Assembly: GCF_002074055.1 (NCBI RefSeq)
Contig: NZ_CP014619.1
Span: forward strand, 1,240,001 to 1,304,000
DNA length: 64,000 nucleotides
Reading direction: 5' to 3'
From: Frondihabitans sp. 762G35
GTDB taxonomy: Bacteria > Actinomycetota > Actinomycetes > Actinomycetales > Microbacteriaceae
The position numbers and the translations under genes are program-made. Under the pieces are notes generated by a model. That model saw only the letters and a program-made list of their open reading frames with translations, made no database searches and was not told the DNA's origin. Each line of letters opens with the position of its first letter. Positions within the stretch are counted from its first letter, which is position 1. This document shows, in pieces, positions 1-7,654 of this stretch.

Positions 1-341
1 AGACGCACGCGGTCGTGCTGCCGTACGTGGCGGCGTTCACCCTGCCGGCCGCCCCGGCGGCCGAGCGTCGGCTCGCCGACGCTCTCGGCGCCTCGACCGG
101 TCTCGGGGGTCTCGAGAGCCTCCGGCGCGACCTCCACGCTCCGACGGCTCTGCGCGACCACGGGTTCTCCGAGAGCGACATCCCGGAGGCCGCGCGCCTC
201 ATCGTGTCGGCCGTTCCGCCGTCGCACCCCCGCCCGGTGACGGAGGCCGTGCTCCGCGTGCTCCTGCGTGCCGCGTGGGCCGGAACCCCCGCGGACGACT
301 TCGCGCACTCGGCGGACCTCGAAGCCGCCGTGAACCTCTGA
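1..341 (+). CDS. Maleylacetate reductase, C-terminal part (5' end outside window)
   Basis: This is the C-terminal ~113 residues of an iron-type alcohol dehydrogenase family protein; the reading frame enters at base 3 with T-H-A-V-V-L-P-Y-V. That motif is characteristic of maleylacetate reductases, where the histidine lies in the metal/substrate region. The enzyme reduces maleylacetate to 3-oxoadipate with NAD(P)H. The stop is only 16 bases before the next start, so it is co-transcribed with the intradiol dioxygenase that makes maleylacetate from hydroxyquinol. This pairing is the strongest support for the function, because too little of the protein is visible to judge the nucleotide-binding domain. 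Confidence 0.8.
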   Translation, partial: THAVVLPYVAAFTLPAAPAAERRLADALGASTGLGGLESLRRDLHAPTALRDHGFSESDIPEAARLIVSAVPPSHPRPVTEAVLRVLLRAAWAGTPADDFAHSADLEAAVNL

Positions 342-357
342 CAGAAAGGACGCCACC

Positions 358-1257
358 ATGCTCGACGACGACACGCGGGATGCCCAGACGAAGCGGGAGG
401 ACGACCTGGTCGACACCGTGGTCGCCTCGTTCGCCGCGGCTCCCGATCCGCGCCTCCGGGAGGTCATGCAGTCTCTCACCCGGCATCTGCACGCCTTCGT
501 CCGCGACGTCCGTCTCACCGAGGCCGAGTGGAACGCGGGGATCGCCTTCCTCACCGACGCCGGCCACATCACGGACGACCGGCGGCAGGAGTTCATCCTC
601 CTGTCGGACGTGCTCGGCCTCTCGATGCAGACGGTCGCGATCAACAACGAGGCCCACGGCGACGCCACCGAGGCGACCGTGTTCGGGCCCTTCTTCGTCG
701 GCGACGCGCCGCTGATCGAGAACGGCGGCGACATCGCCGGGGACGCCCCCGGGGAGGCCTGCTGGGTCGAGGGGAGCGTCCGCGACACCGAGGGAGCCCC
801 GATCCCCGGTGCCCGCATCGAGGTGTGGGAGGCCGACGAGGACGGCTTCTACGACGTCCAGTACTCCGACGACCGGGTCGCCGGTCGCGCTCACCTGTTC
901 TCGGACGAGGAGGGCACCTTCCGCTTCTGGGGGCTGACGCCGACGCCCTACCCGATCCCCGACGACGGTCCCGTCGGACGGCTCCTGGCCGCCGTCGGAC
1001 GATCGCCCATGAGGGCGTCGCACCTGCACTTCATGGTCTCGGCGCCCGGGAGACGTACGCTCGTGACGCACATCTTCGTCCGGGGCGACGAGCTCCTCGC
1101 GAGCGACTCCGTCTTCGGCGTGAAGGAGTCGCTGATCATGGACTTCGACCGTCAGCGGGCGGGAGCGACGACGCCCGACGGTCGGGACCTCGGCGGGGCT
1201 CCGTGGTCGCGGACCCGGTTCGACATCGTCCTCGCGCCCTCGGCCGAGGAGCGCTAG
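358..1257 (+). CDS. Hydroxyquinol 1,2-dioxygenase (intradiol ring-cleavage dioxygenase)
   Basis: A 299-residue intradiol dioxygenase. Residues 1-105 form the helical dimerisation domain and the rest the beta-sandwich that holds Fe(III). All four iron ligands of the family are visible: Tyr165 (in DGFYDVQY), Tyr198 ([12 protein letters not shown]), His222 and His224 (SHLHF). The PIPDDGPVG context and the preceding maleylacetate reductase favour hydroxyquinol over catechol as substrate, giving maleylacetate. AGAAAGGA lies about 7 bases before the ATG. Its TAG stop overlaps the stop of the convergent IclR gene. A catechol or chlorocatechol dioxygenase is the main alternative; the neighbours argue against it. 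Confidence 0.9.
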   Translation: MLDDDTRDAQTKREDDLVDTVVASFAAAPDPRLREVMQSLTRHLHAFVRDVRLTEAEWNAGIAFLTDAGHITDDRRQEFILLSDVLGLSMQTVAINNEAHGDATEATVFGPFFVGDAPLIENGGDIAGDAPGEACWVEGSVRDTEGAPIPGARIEVWEADEDGFYDVQYSDDRVAGRAHLFSDEEGTFRFWGLTPTPYPIPDDGPVGRLLAAVGRSPMRASHLHFMVSAPGRRTLVTHIFVRGDELLASDSVFGVKESLIMDFDRQRAGATTPDGRDLGGAPWSRTRFDIVLAPSAEER

Positions 1258-2030
1258 GCCCCGGGACCCCGCTTCGTCGAGTCGCTCAGCGTCGTCGCCA
1301 CCTCGAGCAGGGCGGGCAGGATGCGCTCCCGCATCGTCTCGAGCGACGTCGACGTCGACGTAGAGACGTTCACGGCGGCGAGCACGCGCCCGTCCCGCGC
1401 GCGGACCGGGGCCGCGATCGATCGGAGGCCCGCTTCGAGCTCGCCGTCGACCAGAGCCCAGCCCTGGCGCCTCGCGAGCAGGACGGCGTCGCGGACGAGG
1501 GCCGGCGAGGTGAGCGTCTTCGGCGTGAACGCCGTCGGCCTGAGCCGACCGAGACGCTCGTCGAGCTCCTCGTCGGTCAGCCCCGCGAGGAGCACGCGCC
1601 CCATGGACGTGGCGTGCGCCGGGAAACGCGTGCCGATGCTGATCCCGACCGACATGATCCTGCGCGTCGGCACCCGGACCACGTAGACGATGTCGTCGCC
1701 GTCGAGGACGGAGGCCGAGCTCGACTCCCCGACGTCGCGGGAGAGCGCCTCGAGGAGCGGCTGGGCGACCTCGGGCAGGCTCAGGCCGGAGAGGTAGCTG
1801 AACCCGAGCTCGAGCACGCGCGGGGTGAGGACGAACGTGCGACCGTCGCTCGCCACGTAGCCGAGGTCGACCAGCGTGTGGAGGAACCGGCGCACCGTCG
1901 CGCGGGCGAGACCGGTGCGCGTGGCGATCTCGCTCAGCGTCATCTCCCGGTGATCGGCGTCGAACGACGTGATCACCGTGAGGCCGCGCGCGAACGACTG
2001 GACGGGGGCGACGGTCGACTCGGGCGGCAC
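1254..2030 (-). CDS. IclR-family regulator of the beta-ketoadipate operon (PcaR/PobR-like)
   Basis: A 258-residue IclR protein. The winged helix-turn-helix is at about residues 10-60 ([20 protein letters not shown] is the HTH) and the effector-binding domain at about 75-255. The text resembles PcaR/PcaU/PobR members, which sense protocatechuate or beta-ketoadipate. It is the last gene of pcaI-pcaJ-pcaF-iclR, 10 bases after the thiolase stop, so the operon is probably autoregulated. A 17-bp palindrome with a second near-copy before pcaI (4617-4652) is the likely operator. The start is GTG with a weak ribosome binding site, so translational coupling to the thiolase is likely. Activator or repressor mode cannot be read from sequence. 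Confidence 0.9.
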   Translation of the reverse strand: MPPESTVAPVQSFARGLTVITSFDADHREMTLSEIATRTGLARATVRRFLHTLVDLGYVASDGRTFVLTPRVLELGFSYLSGLSLPEVAQPLLEALSRDVGESSSASVLDGDDIVYVVRVPTRRIMSVGISIGTRFPAHATSMGRVLLAGLTDEELDERLGRLRPTAFTPKTLTSPALVRDAVLLARRQGWALVDGELEAGLRSIAAPVRARDGRVLAAVNVSTSTSTSLETMRERILPALLEVATTLSDSTKRGPGA

Positions 2031-2040
2031 GGCGTCGAGG

Positions 2041-3210
2041 CTATCGCTCGAGGACGACGGCGAGCCCCTGGCCCACGCCGATGCAGATGGCGGCGACCCC
2101 GATGCCGCCTCCGCGACGTTCGAGGGCGTGGGCGAGGTGGCCGATGATCCTGCCGCCCGATGCGCCGAGGGGGTGGCCGAGGGCGATGGCCCCGCCGTCG
2201 ACGTTGACCTTCTCCGGGTCGAGGTCCGGCCAGAGGCCGAGGCAGGCGAGGCTCTGCGACGCGAAAGCCTCGTTCAGTTCGACGAGGTCGACGTCGCTCC
2301 ACGACTTGCCGGCCCGCGCCAGGGCCCGGTCGGCCGCTTCGACGGGGGCGATCCCGAAGACGTCGGGGTCGATGCCGGACACGCCGCGACCGATGATCCG
2401 GGCCAGCGGTTCGCCCGGGAGGGCCCCTTCGCCGCCGATCAGGAGCATCGAGGCTCCGTCGTTCAGCGGGGAGGAGTTGCCGGCCGTGACGCTGCCCGTC
2501 GCCCGGAAGGCCGGCTTCAGAGCCCCGAGCGCTTCGAGCGACGTGTCGGCGCGGATCCCCTCGTCGCGCGTCAGGGAGGTGCCGGGGACGAGGACGATCT
2601 CGTCGTCGTAGCGACCCGCGTCCCACGCCTCGGAGGCCCGGCGGTGGCTCCGCAGCGCGAAGGCGTCCTGTGCGTCGCGGGAGATCGAGAACCTGTCGGC
2701 CAGGATCTCCGCGGTCTCGCCGAGGGGGATCGACCACCGGGTCGGCATGGCCGGGTTGACCATCCGCCAGCCGAGGGTCGTCGAGTGGAGGGTCGCCGGG
2801 GCGGGGGAGTACGGCCGATCGGGCTTGAGGGCGACCCACGGGGCGCGGCTCATCGACTCGACACCGCCGGCGACGACGAGGGTCGCGTCACCGGCCTCGA
2901 TGGCGCGGCTGGCCTGGATCACGCTCTCGACGCTCGAGCCGCAGAGGCGGTTGACCGTCGATCCGGGGACGCTCGTCGGGAGGCCCGCGAGCAGGACCGC
3001 CATGCGGGCGACGTCGCGGTTGTCCTCGCCGGCCTGGTTGGCGTCGCCGACGATGACGTCGTCGAGGCGCGCCGGATCGAGGTCCGGGTGGCGATCGAGG
3101 AGGGCGCGGAGGGTCGAGGCGGCCAGGTCGTCCGGGCGGACGCCGGCGAGGCCCTTACCGAGGCGCCCGAAGGGGGTTCGGACGGCGTCGTACACGAAGC
3201 TGGCGGTCAT
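2041..3210 (-). CDS. pcaF: Beta-ketoadipyl-CoA thiolase (acetyl-CoA acyltransferase)
   Basis: A 389-residue thiolase with the nucleophilic Cys90 (NRLCGSSVES), His346 (GHPLGASG) and Cys376 (CIGVGQG), so the catalytic set is complete. It performs the last step of the pathway: 3-oxoadipyl-CoA plus CoA to succinyl-CoA plus acetyl-CoA. The ATG overlaps the pcaJ stop as ATGA (3207-3210), so translation is coupled. Specificity for 3-oxoadipyl-CoA is inferred from operon context; the family also includes acetoacetyl-CoA and fatty acyl thiolases, and a second thiolase in this window (start 48493) sits in an acyl-CoA cluster. Confidence 0.88.
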   Translation of the reverse strand: MTASFVYDAVRTPFGRLGKGLAGVRPDDLAASTLRALLDRHPDLDPARLDDVIVGDANQAGEDNRDVARMAVLLAGLPTSVPGSTVNRLCGSSVESVIQASRAIEAGDATLVVAGGVESMSRAPWVALKPDRPYSPAPATLHSTTLGWRMVNPAMPTRWSIPLGETAEILADRFSISRDAQDAFALRSHRRASEAWDAGRYDDEIVLVPGTSLTRDEGIRADTSLEALGALKPAFRATGSVTAGNSSPLNDGASMLLIGGEGALPGEPLARIIGRGVSGIDPDVFGIAPVEAADRALARAGKSWSDVDLVELNEAFASQSLACLGLWPDLDPEKVNVDGGAIALGHPLGASGGRIIGHLAHALERRGGGIGVAAICIGVGQGLAVVLER

Positions 3211-3881
3211 CGGTCTTCTGCTCTCTCGTCGTCGGTCTCGCTGGGGTCTATCAGGGGCAGACCCGTGAGAGCACGGAGCTCGTCGACGGTGGCGTCGCCG
3301 AACACGCGGCGCACGACGAGCCCCGCGTCGGTGACGTCGAAGACGGCGTGATCGGTGTAGATCCGGTCGACGCAGGCCACTCCGGTCAGGGGGAACGTGC
3401 ACTCCGCGACGATCTTGGGGGTTCCGTCGCGGGCCAGCAGATCCGTCATGACGAAGACCTGCTTGGCGCCGATCGCGAGGTCCATCGCGCCGCCGACGGC
3501 CGGGATCGCGTCGGCTCTCCCGGTGCTCCAGTTCGCCAGGTCGCCGCGCACCGAGACCTGGAACGCGCCGAGGACGCACACGTCGAGGTGCCCGCCGCGC
3601 ATCATGCCGAAGGAATCCGCCTGATGGAAGTAGGAGGCGCCCGGCAGAGCCGTGACGGGGATCTTGCCGGCGTTGATGAGGTCGGGGTCGATCAGGTCGG
3701 CCTCGGGCTCCGGGCCCATGCCGAGGAGGCCGTTCTCCGTGTGCAGGACGATCTCCCGGGCGGGGTCGAGGAAGTTCGCCACCCGGGTGGGCGCGCCGAT
3801 GCCGAGGTTCACCACGGAGCCCTCCGCGATGTCGCGGGCGATGACGGCGGCCAGGTCGTCGCGCGAGATCCGGCCGCTCAC
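3207..3881 (-). CDS. pcaJ: 3-oxoadipate CoA-transferase subunit B
   Basis: The beta subunit (224 residues) of a family I CoA-transferase. The ENGLLGMG motif places the catalytic glutamate at residue 49, which forms the glutamyl-CoA thioester. With PcaI it moves CoA from succinyl-CoA to 3-oxoadipate. The start is GTG, chosen because it overlaps the pcaI stop as GTGA (3878-3881), leaving the usual subunit length; upstream codons in the same frame lie inside pcaI. A succinyl-CoA:3-ketoacid (acetoacetate) transferase would look similar; the dioxygenase and thiolase neighbours decide for the oxoadipate role. Confidence 0.88.
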   Translation of the reverse strand: MSGRISRDDLAAVIARDIAEGSVVNLGIGAPTRVANFLDPAREIVLHTENGLLGMGPEPEADLIDPDLINAGKIPVTALPGASYFHQADSFGMMRGGHLDVCVLGAFQVSVRGDLANWSTGRADAIPAVGGAMDLAIGAKQVFVMTDLLARDGTPKIVAECTFPLTGVACVDRIYTDHAVFDVTDAGLVVRRVFGDATVDELRALTGLPLIDPSETDDERAEDR

Positions 3882-4603
3882 GCCAGGGCCTCGCGTCCGG
3901 CCCCGGTCACGAGTTCTCCGTCGCGAAGCCACGGGCGTTCGCCGAGTTCGACCACCCGCTGCACGAAGATCCCGGGCGTGACGATCCGCTCCGGGTCCAG
4001 ATCGCCGAGGGGCAGGATCGCGTCGACCTGCGTGATGGTCACGGCGGCGGCCGACGCCATCATCGGGCCGAAGTTGCGGGCCGTCTCCCGGTAGACGAGG
4101 TTGCCCCACCGGTCAGCGAAGCGGGCGCCGACGAGGGCGAAGTCCGCGTGGAGCGCGTGTTCGAGGACGACGTCGCGGCCGCCCACGACCCGCGTCTCCT
4201 TGCCGTCCGCGAGCGGTGTCCCGAAGCCGGTCGGGGTGAAGAACGCGGGGATCCCGGCACCGGCGGCGCGGATCCTCTCCGCGAGCGTGCCCTGGGGGAC
4301 GAGCTCGAGTTCGATGTCGCCGCTGCGGTACAGACCGTCGAAGACCCACGAGTCGACCTGGCGCGGGAAGGAGCAGACGATCTTGCGGACGCGTCGGGCG
4401 GCGAGGAGGGCGGCCAGCCCGGTGTCGCCGTTGCCCGCGTTGTTGCTCACGACGGTGAGGTCGGTCGCGCCCTGGTCGAGGAGCGCCTCGAGGAGAGCGA
4501 CCGGCTGACCCGCGAGGCCGAACCCCCCGACCATGACGGTCGCGCCGTCGGGGATGTCGGCGACGGCGTCGGCCGGCGTCGGCACGGTCTTCGAGATCGT
4601 CAT
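3878..4603 (-). CDS. pcaI: 3-oxoadipate CoA-transferase subunit A
   Basis: The alpha subunit (241 residues) of the CoA-transferase, with the glycine-rich GGFGLAGQP segment (about residues 26-34) and the SNNAGNGDTG motif typical of the family. It is the first gene of the minus-strand pca operon. The ATG is chosen over an in-frame codon further out because AAGGAG precedes it at good spacing and the upstream extension shows no family similarity. The IclR-type operator lies 14 bases upstream of the start, so a bound regulator would cover the promoter or the transcript start. Confidence 0.9.
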   Translation of the reverse strand: MTISKTVPTPADAVADIPDGATVMVGGFGLAGQPVALLEALLDQGATDLTVVSNNAGNGDTGLAALLAARRVRKIVCSFPRQVDSWVFDGLYRSGDIELELVPQGTLAERIRAAGAGIPAFFTPTGFGTPLADGKETRVVGGRDVVLEHALHADFALVGARFADRWGNLVYRETARNFGPMMASAAAVTITQVDAILPLGDLDPERIVTPGIFVQRVVELGERPWLRDGELVTGAGREALA

Positions 4604-4616
4604 CGTTCTCCTTCTT

Positions 4617-4652
4617 TGTTCGCCTGGCGAACAGGCGTGCGCCTGACGAACA
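4617..4652. promoter_or_regulatory. Tandem IclR-type operator upstream of pcaI
   Basis: TGTTCGCCTGGCGAACA at 4617-4633 is a perfect 17-bp palindrome around a single central base. A second copy at 4636-4652 (CGTGCGCCTGACGAACA) matches it at 14 of 17 positions, 19 bp downstream centre to centre, so on nearly the same face of the helix (two turns). Palindromic sites of this shape are known for IclR proteins. The site sits just before pcaI, whose operon encodes an IclR protein. Confidence 0.75.
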
Positions 4653-4735
4653 TCGGAGTCAGCGTAGCAAAGCCCCGGTGTAACAGTCATGTTTCGTGTC
4701 TTCCGCTGAGAAGCCGGAGGGGTCTATTTTCTAAC

Positions 4736-4758
4736 CACTAAAGATTGGTTGTTTAGTG
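4736..4758 (+). promoter_or_regulatory. Inverted repeat overlapping the M20 peptidase start, candidate GntR operator
   Basis: CACTAAA (4736-4742) and TTTAGTG (4752-4758) form a perfect 7-bp inverted repeat with a 9-base spacer. The right arm ends with the GTG start codon of the peptidase gene. A second, overlapping dyad AACCA-N8-TGGTT lies at 4733-4750. TATTTT at 4725-4730 could be the -10 box. No Shine-Dalgarno is visible. The GntR protein in the same operon is the natural candidate to bind here. Confidence 0.55.
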
Positions 4759-6045
4759 AAAGCCGCACTCTCCGCTCTCGACGACGCGCTCGAGACCCAC
4801 GCCCCCGCAGCCTTCGAGCTGCTCGAAGACCTCGTCCGTGCCGACAGCACCGTGGGCCGCGAATCCGCCGCCGAGGAGGTCCTCGCCGACGCGCTCGCCG
4901 CCTCGGACTTCGAGCTGGAGCGACTCGCCGTCCCGGAATCGATCGGCTCCGATCCGCTGGCCGGGATCCCGCCGATGTCGTACGCCGGTCGCTACGACCT
5001 CGTCGGTCGCCGCGCCGGCTCGGTCCCGGGAGCCGCGAGCCTGCTCCTCAACGGTCACATCGACGTCGTCCCCGCCGAGGACGCCGGCGGCTGGACGTCT
5101 CCGCCCTTCGAACCGACCCGCCGCGACGGCTGGCTCGTCGGACGGGGCGCCGGCGACATGAAGTGCGGCTTCGCCATGGGGCTCCTGGCCCTCCGCGCTC
5201 TCGACGAGACCCACCCCGGCTGGCAGCGGGGCGCCCTGACGGTCCTCGCCGTCATCGAGGAGGAGTGCACGGGCAACGGTACGCTCGCGGCGGGCCGGGC
5301 CGGGGTCCTCGCCGACGCCGCCGTCCTCCTCGAACCCACCGAGCTCGAGATGCTCCTCGCCGGAATCGCCATCGTCTGGATCGAGATCGAGGTGGAGGGC
5401 CGCTCCGGACACGCCGAGGCGGCCGGTCGGTCGGTCAACCCGATCCTCGCCGCGGCTCCCGTCCTCGAGGGGCTCCGGCGGCTGGAGAGCCGGATGAACG
5501 ACGAGCACCGCGGCGTCGGCGCCGATCCTGCGTTCTCGACGATCGAGGCGCCCTACACGGTGAACGTGGGCACCTTCCGCTCCGGCTCGTGGGCGTCCAG
5601 CGTCCCCGAGGTCGCGCGCATCGGCGTGCGGGTCGGCCACCCCGCGGCGTGGACGGCCGAGCGCACCGTCGACGAGGTCCGGGCGGCGGTCGCCGACGCG
5701 TCCGGCGACGACCCGTGGCTCCTCGCCCACCCGCCGACCTACCGGCTGAACGGCTACCGGGCGGAGCGGTACGCGCAGGATCCCGGCCACCCGTTCGTCC
5801 GTCGGTTCGCCCGGGCGCACGAGGCGGCCCACGGCGTCACGCCCGCGGCGGTTCCGATCGGCTCGACGACGGACGCCCGCTACTACCTGAACCAGTTCGA
5901 CACCCCCGCGCTGGCCTACGGCCCGCGCACGCGCAACATGCACGGGGTCGACGAGGCGGTGGAGCTCCGGAGCATCGTGGAGGGTGCCCGGACGCTCGCG
6001 CGGTTCCTCCTCGATCACCTCGGCGCCGGGGAGGCACGGTCGTGA
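4756..6045 (+). CDS. M20-family metallopeptidase/deacylase (ArgE/DapE-like)
   Basis: A 429-residue zinc hydrolase of the M20 family, which cleaves amide bonds of N-acyl amino acids or short peptides in the cytoplasm. Metal and catalytic residues are visible: His101 (GHIDVVP), Asp134 (GRGAGDMKCG), the Glu169/Glu170 pair (EEEC) and Glu193 (LLEPTE). A lid/dimerisation domain follows, and the last metal-site histidine is in RNMHGVDE near the C-terminus. It opens an operon with GntR, alpha/beta hydrolase and APC permease, all with overlapping starts. The substrate is unknown; acetylornithine or succinyl-diaminopimelate deacylase names would be over-precise because no biosynthetic genes are near. 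Confidence 0.85.
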   Translation: MKAALSALDDALETHAPAAFELLEDLVRADSTVGRESAAEEVLADALAASDFELERLAVPESIGSDPLAGIPPMSYAGRYDLVGRRAGSVPGAASLLLNGHIDVVPAEDAGGWTSPPFEPTRRDGWLVGRGAGDMKCGFAMGLLALRALDETHPGWQRGALTVLAVIEEECTGNGTLAAGRAGVLADAAVLLEPTELEMLLAGIAIVWIEIEVEGRSGHAEAAGRSVNPILAAAPVLEGLRRLESRMNDEHRGVGADPAFSTIEAPYTVNVGTFRSGSWASSVPEVARIGVRVGHPAAWTAERTVDEVRAAVADASGDDPWLLAHPPTYRLNGYRAERYAQDPGHPFVRRFARAHEAAHGVTPAAVPIGSTTDARYYLNQFDTPALAYGPRTRNMHGVDEAVELRSIVEGARTLARFLLDHLGAGEARS

Positions 6046-6845
6046 GCGATCAGCGGCGGCGGCGCGACGACGTGGCGGCACTCCGCCCGCTCGTGGCCGA
6101 GACGGCGGCGGCGCGGATCGCCGACCGCTTCGTGACGGCGTTCGCGCTCGGGCAGTTCGTGGTCGGCCAGCGGCTGCCGACGCTCCCGGAGCTGTCGACG
6201 ATGCTCGAGGTGAGCCAGTCGACCGTGCGGGAGGCGATCTCCCGCCTCGCGGCCCTCGGCTACGTCCGCGTCCAGCGCGGACGCGGGGGCGGCACCTTCG
6301 TCGTCTCGCAGTGGGGGCCCGCGTCGGACTCGGGTGTCCGCCGTGCGCTCGGCGAGAGCTGGGGCACGGTCAAGGAGACCCTCGACTTCCGATCGCTCAT
6401 CGAGCAGCAGATCGCGAGGACCGCCGCCCAGCGCATCCTGCCCGAGGACGAGGAGCGCATCCGCGCCGCCGCGCGGGCCTACCGCGACGCCGGGACCGAT
6501 CGCGACGCGTCGCGGCTGGCCGACCTCGAGGTGCACCAGGCGATCGCCGCGGCGACGCACAACTCGCAGCTCGCCGAACTGAGCCTCCGGCTGCAGCACG
6601 AGGTGGGTCTCGGCTTCCACGGCGAGCCGTTCAGCGAGGACGTCCGGAGACGCGCCGTCGATCAGCACACGGTGCTGGCGGCGGCCGTGCTCGAGCGTCG
6701 CCCGGAGGACGCCGAGCGACTCGCCCGCGAGCACTTCGCCCTGACCGAGGAGCTGCTGACGGCACTCCACGACCGCACCACCGCACTGAACCCGGACGAC
6801 CCGCAGATCCTGCGGAACCCGCAGAACCCGAACGAAGGAGCCTGA
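6042..6845 (+). CDS. GntR/FadR-family regulator (FCD domain)
   Basis: A 267-residue regulator with a winged HTH at about residues 25-88 (LSTMLEVSQSTVREAISRL) ending in QRGRGGGTFV, and an all-helical FCD ligand domain at about 115-245. The GTG start overlaps the M20 peptidase stop (GTGA), and its own stop overlaps the next start, so it is made with the enzymes it presumably controls. It is clearly paralogous to the GntR protein ending at 24071: both carry QRGRGGG(T/S)FV followed by QW. The likely operator is the inverted repeat at 4736-4758. The ligand is probably the imported amide or peptide or its breakdown product. Confidence 0.88.
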   Translation: MSDQRRRRDDVAALRPLVAETAAARIADRFVTAFALGQFVVGQRLPTLPELSTMLEVSQSTVREAISRLAALGYVRVQRGRGGGTFVVSQWGPASDSGVRRALGESWGTVKETLDFRSLIEQQIARTAAQRILPEDEERIRAAARAYRDAGTDRDASRLADLEVHQAIAAATHNSQLAELSLRLQHEVGLGFHGEPFSEDVRRRAVDQHTVLAAAVLERRPEDAERLAREHFALTEELLTALHDRTTALNPDDPQILRNPQNPNEGA

Positions 6846-7654
6846 TGCCCACCGCATCCGTGAACGGAATCGAGATCGACTACCTCCTCGAGGGGGAGGG
6901 GGAGCGGACCGTCGTGCTGGTCAACGGCCTGGCCGACGAGAAGGAGACCTGGGCCTACCAGACACCGGCGCTGCTCGAGGCCGGCTACCGCGTGCTGACC
7001 TTCGACAACCGGGGCGTCGGAGCCACGTCCAAGCCCGCGGGGCCGTACACGACCGAGCTCCTCGCCGACGACACGAAGGCCCTCGTCGACACCCTCGGCA
7101 TCACCGACTTCCACCTCCTCGGGGTCTCGATGGGCGGGATGATCGTCCAGGAGTACGCCCTCAAGCACCCCGCCGACCTCCGTTCGCTGACCCTCGCGTG
7201 CACGTACGCGGCCCCCGGTCCGTTCTGCTCCCGGATGTTCTCGATGTGGGAGGACCTCGCCCCCGTGATGGGCGTTCCCTTCGTCATGCGCGACGTGACC
7301 CTGTGGGCGTTCACGCTCGACTTCTTCCGGACGAGGGAGGACGAGCTCGCCGAGTTCGAGACCGGCATGAAGCACCTGAACATGCCGACCCCGGCGTATC
7401 TCGCGCAGCTCTCCGCGATCCAGACGCACGACACGACGGCCCGCCTCCCGGGCCTCGCCGTGCCGACGCTCGTCCTCGCCGGCGACGAGGACATCCTCAT
7501 CCCGACCGCCCTCTCCCACGACCTGCACGAGCTCGTCCCCGGCTCCCGCTGGGAGACCACCCGGGGCGGTCACGGCTGCGTCTGGGAGCACCCCGACGAC
7601 TTCAACACCACCCTCCTCCGCTTCCTGACCGAGATCGAAAGGACCACCCCGTGA
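6845..7654 (+). CDS. Alpha/beta-fold hydrolase
   Basis: A 269-residue alpha/beta hydrolase with an apparent triad Ser95 (GVSMGG), Asp216 (AGDEDILIP) and His243 (GGHGCVWEHP), and an NG/DNRGVG oxyanion region near residues 26-60. It resembles the broad group that holds 3-oxoadipate enol-lactonases and RutD-like amidohydrolases. It overlaps the GntR stop and is followed by a permease with a 4-base overlap, so it works on the imported compound. Since an M20 deacylase is also present, an amide, carbamate or lactone substrate is plausible, but no specific reaction can be assigned. Confidence 0.8.
   Translation: MPTASVNGIEIDYLLEGEGERTVVLVNGLADEKETWAYQTPALLEAGYRVLTFDNRGVGATSKPAGPYTTELLADDTKALVDTLGITDFHLLGVSMGGMIVQEYALKHPADLRSLTLACTYAAPGPFCSRMFSMWEDLAPVMGVPFVMRDVTLWAFTLDFFRTREDELAEFETGMKHLNMPTPAYLAQLSAIQTHDTTARLPGLAVPTLVLAGDEDILIPTALSHDLHELVPGSRWETTRGGHGCVWEHPDDFNTTLLRFLTEIERTTP

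Noticed and set aside
4749-6845. One long plus-strand frame covering the M20 peptidase and GntR genes
   Set aside because: Only its 3' part (the GntR protein) is real. The first 1290 bases are coding in another frame with full M20 motifs, so this is not a fusion protein.
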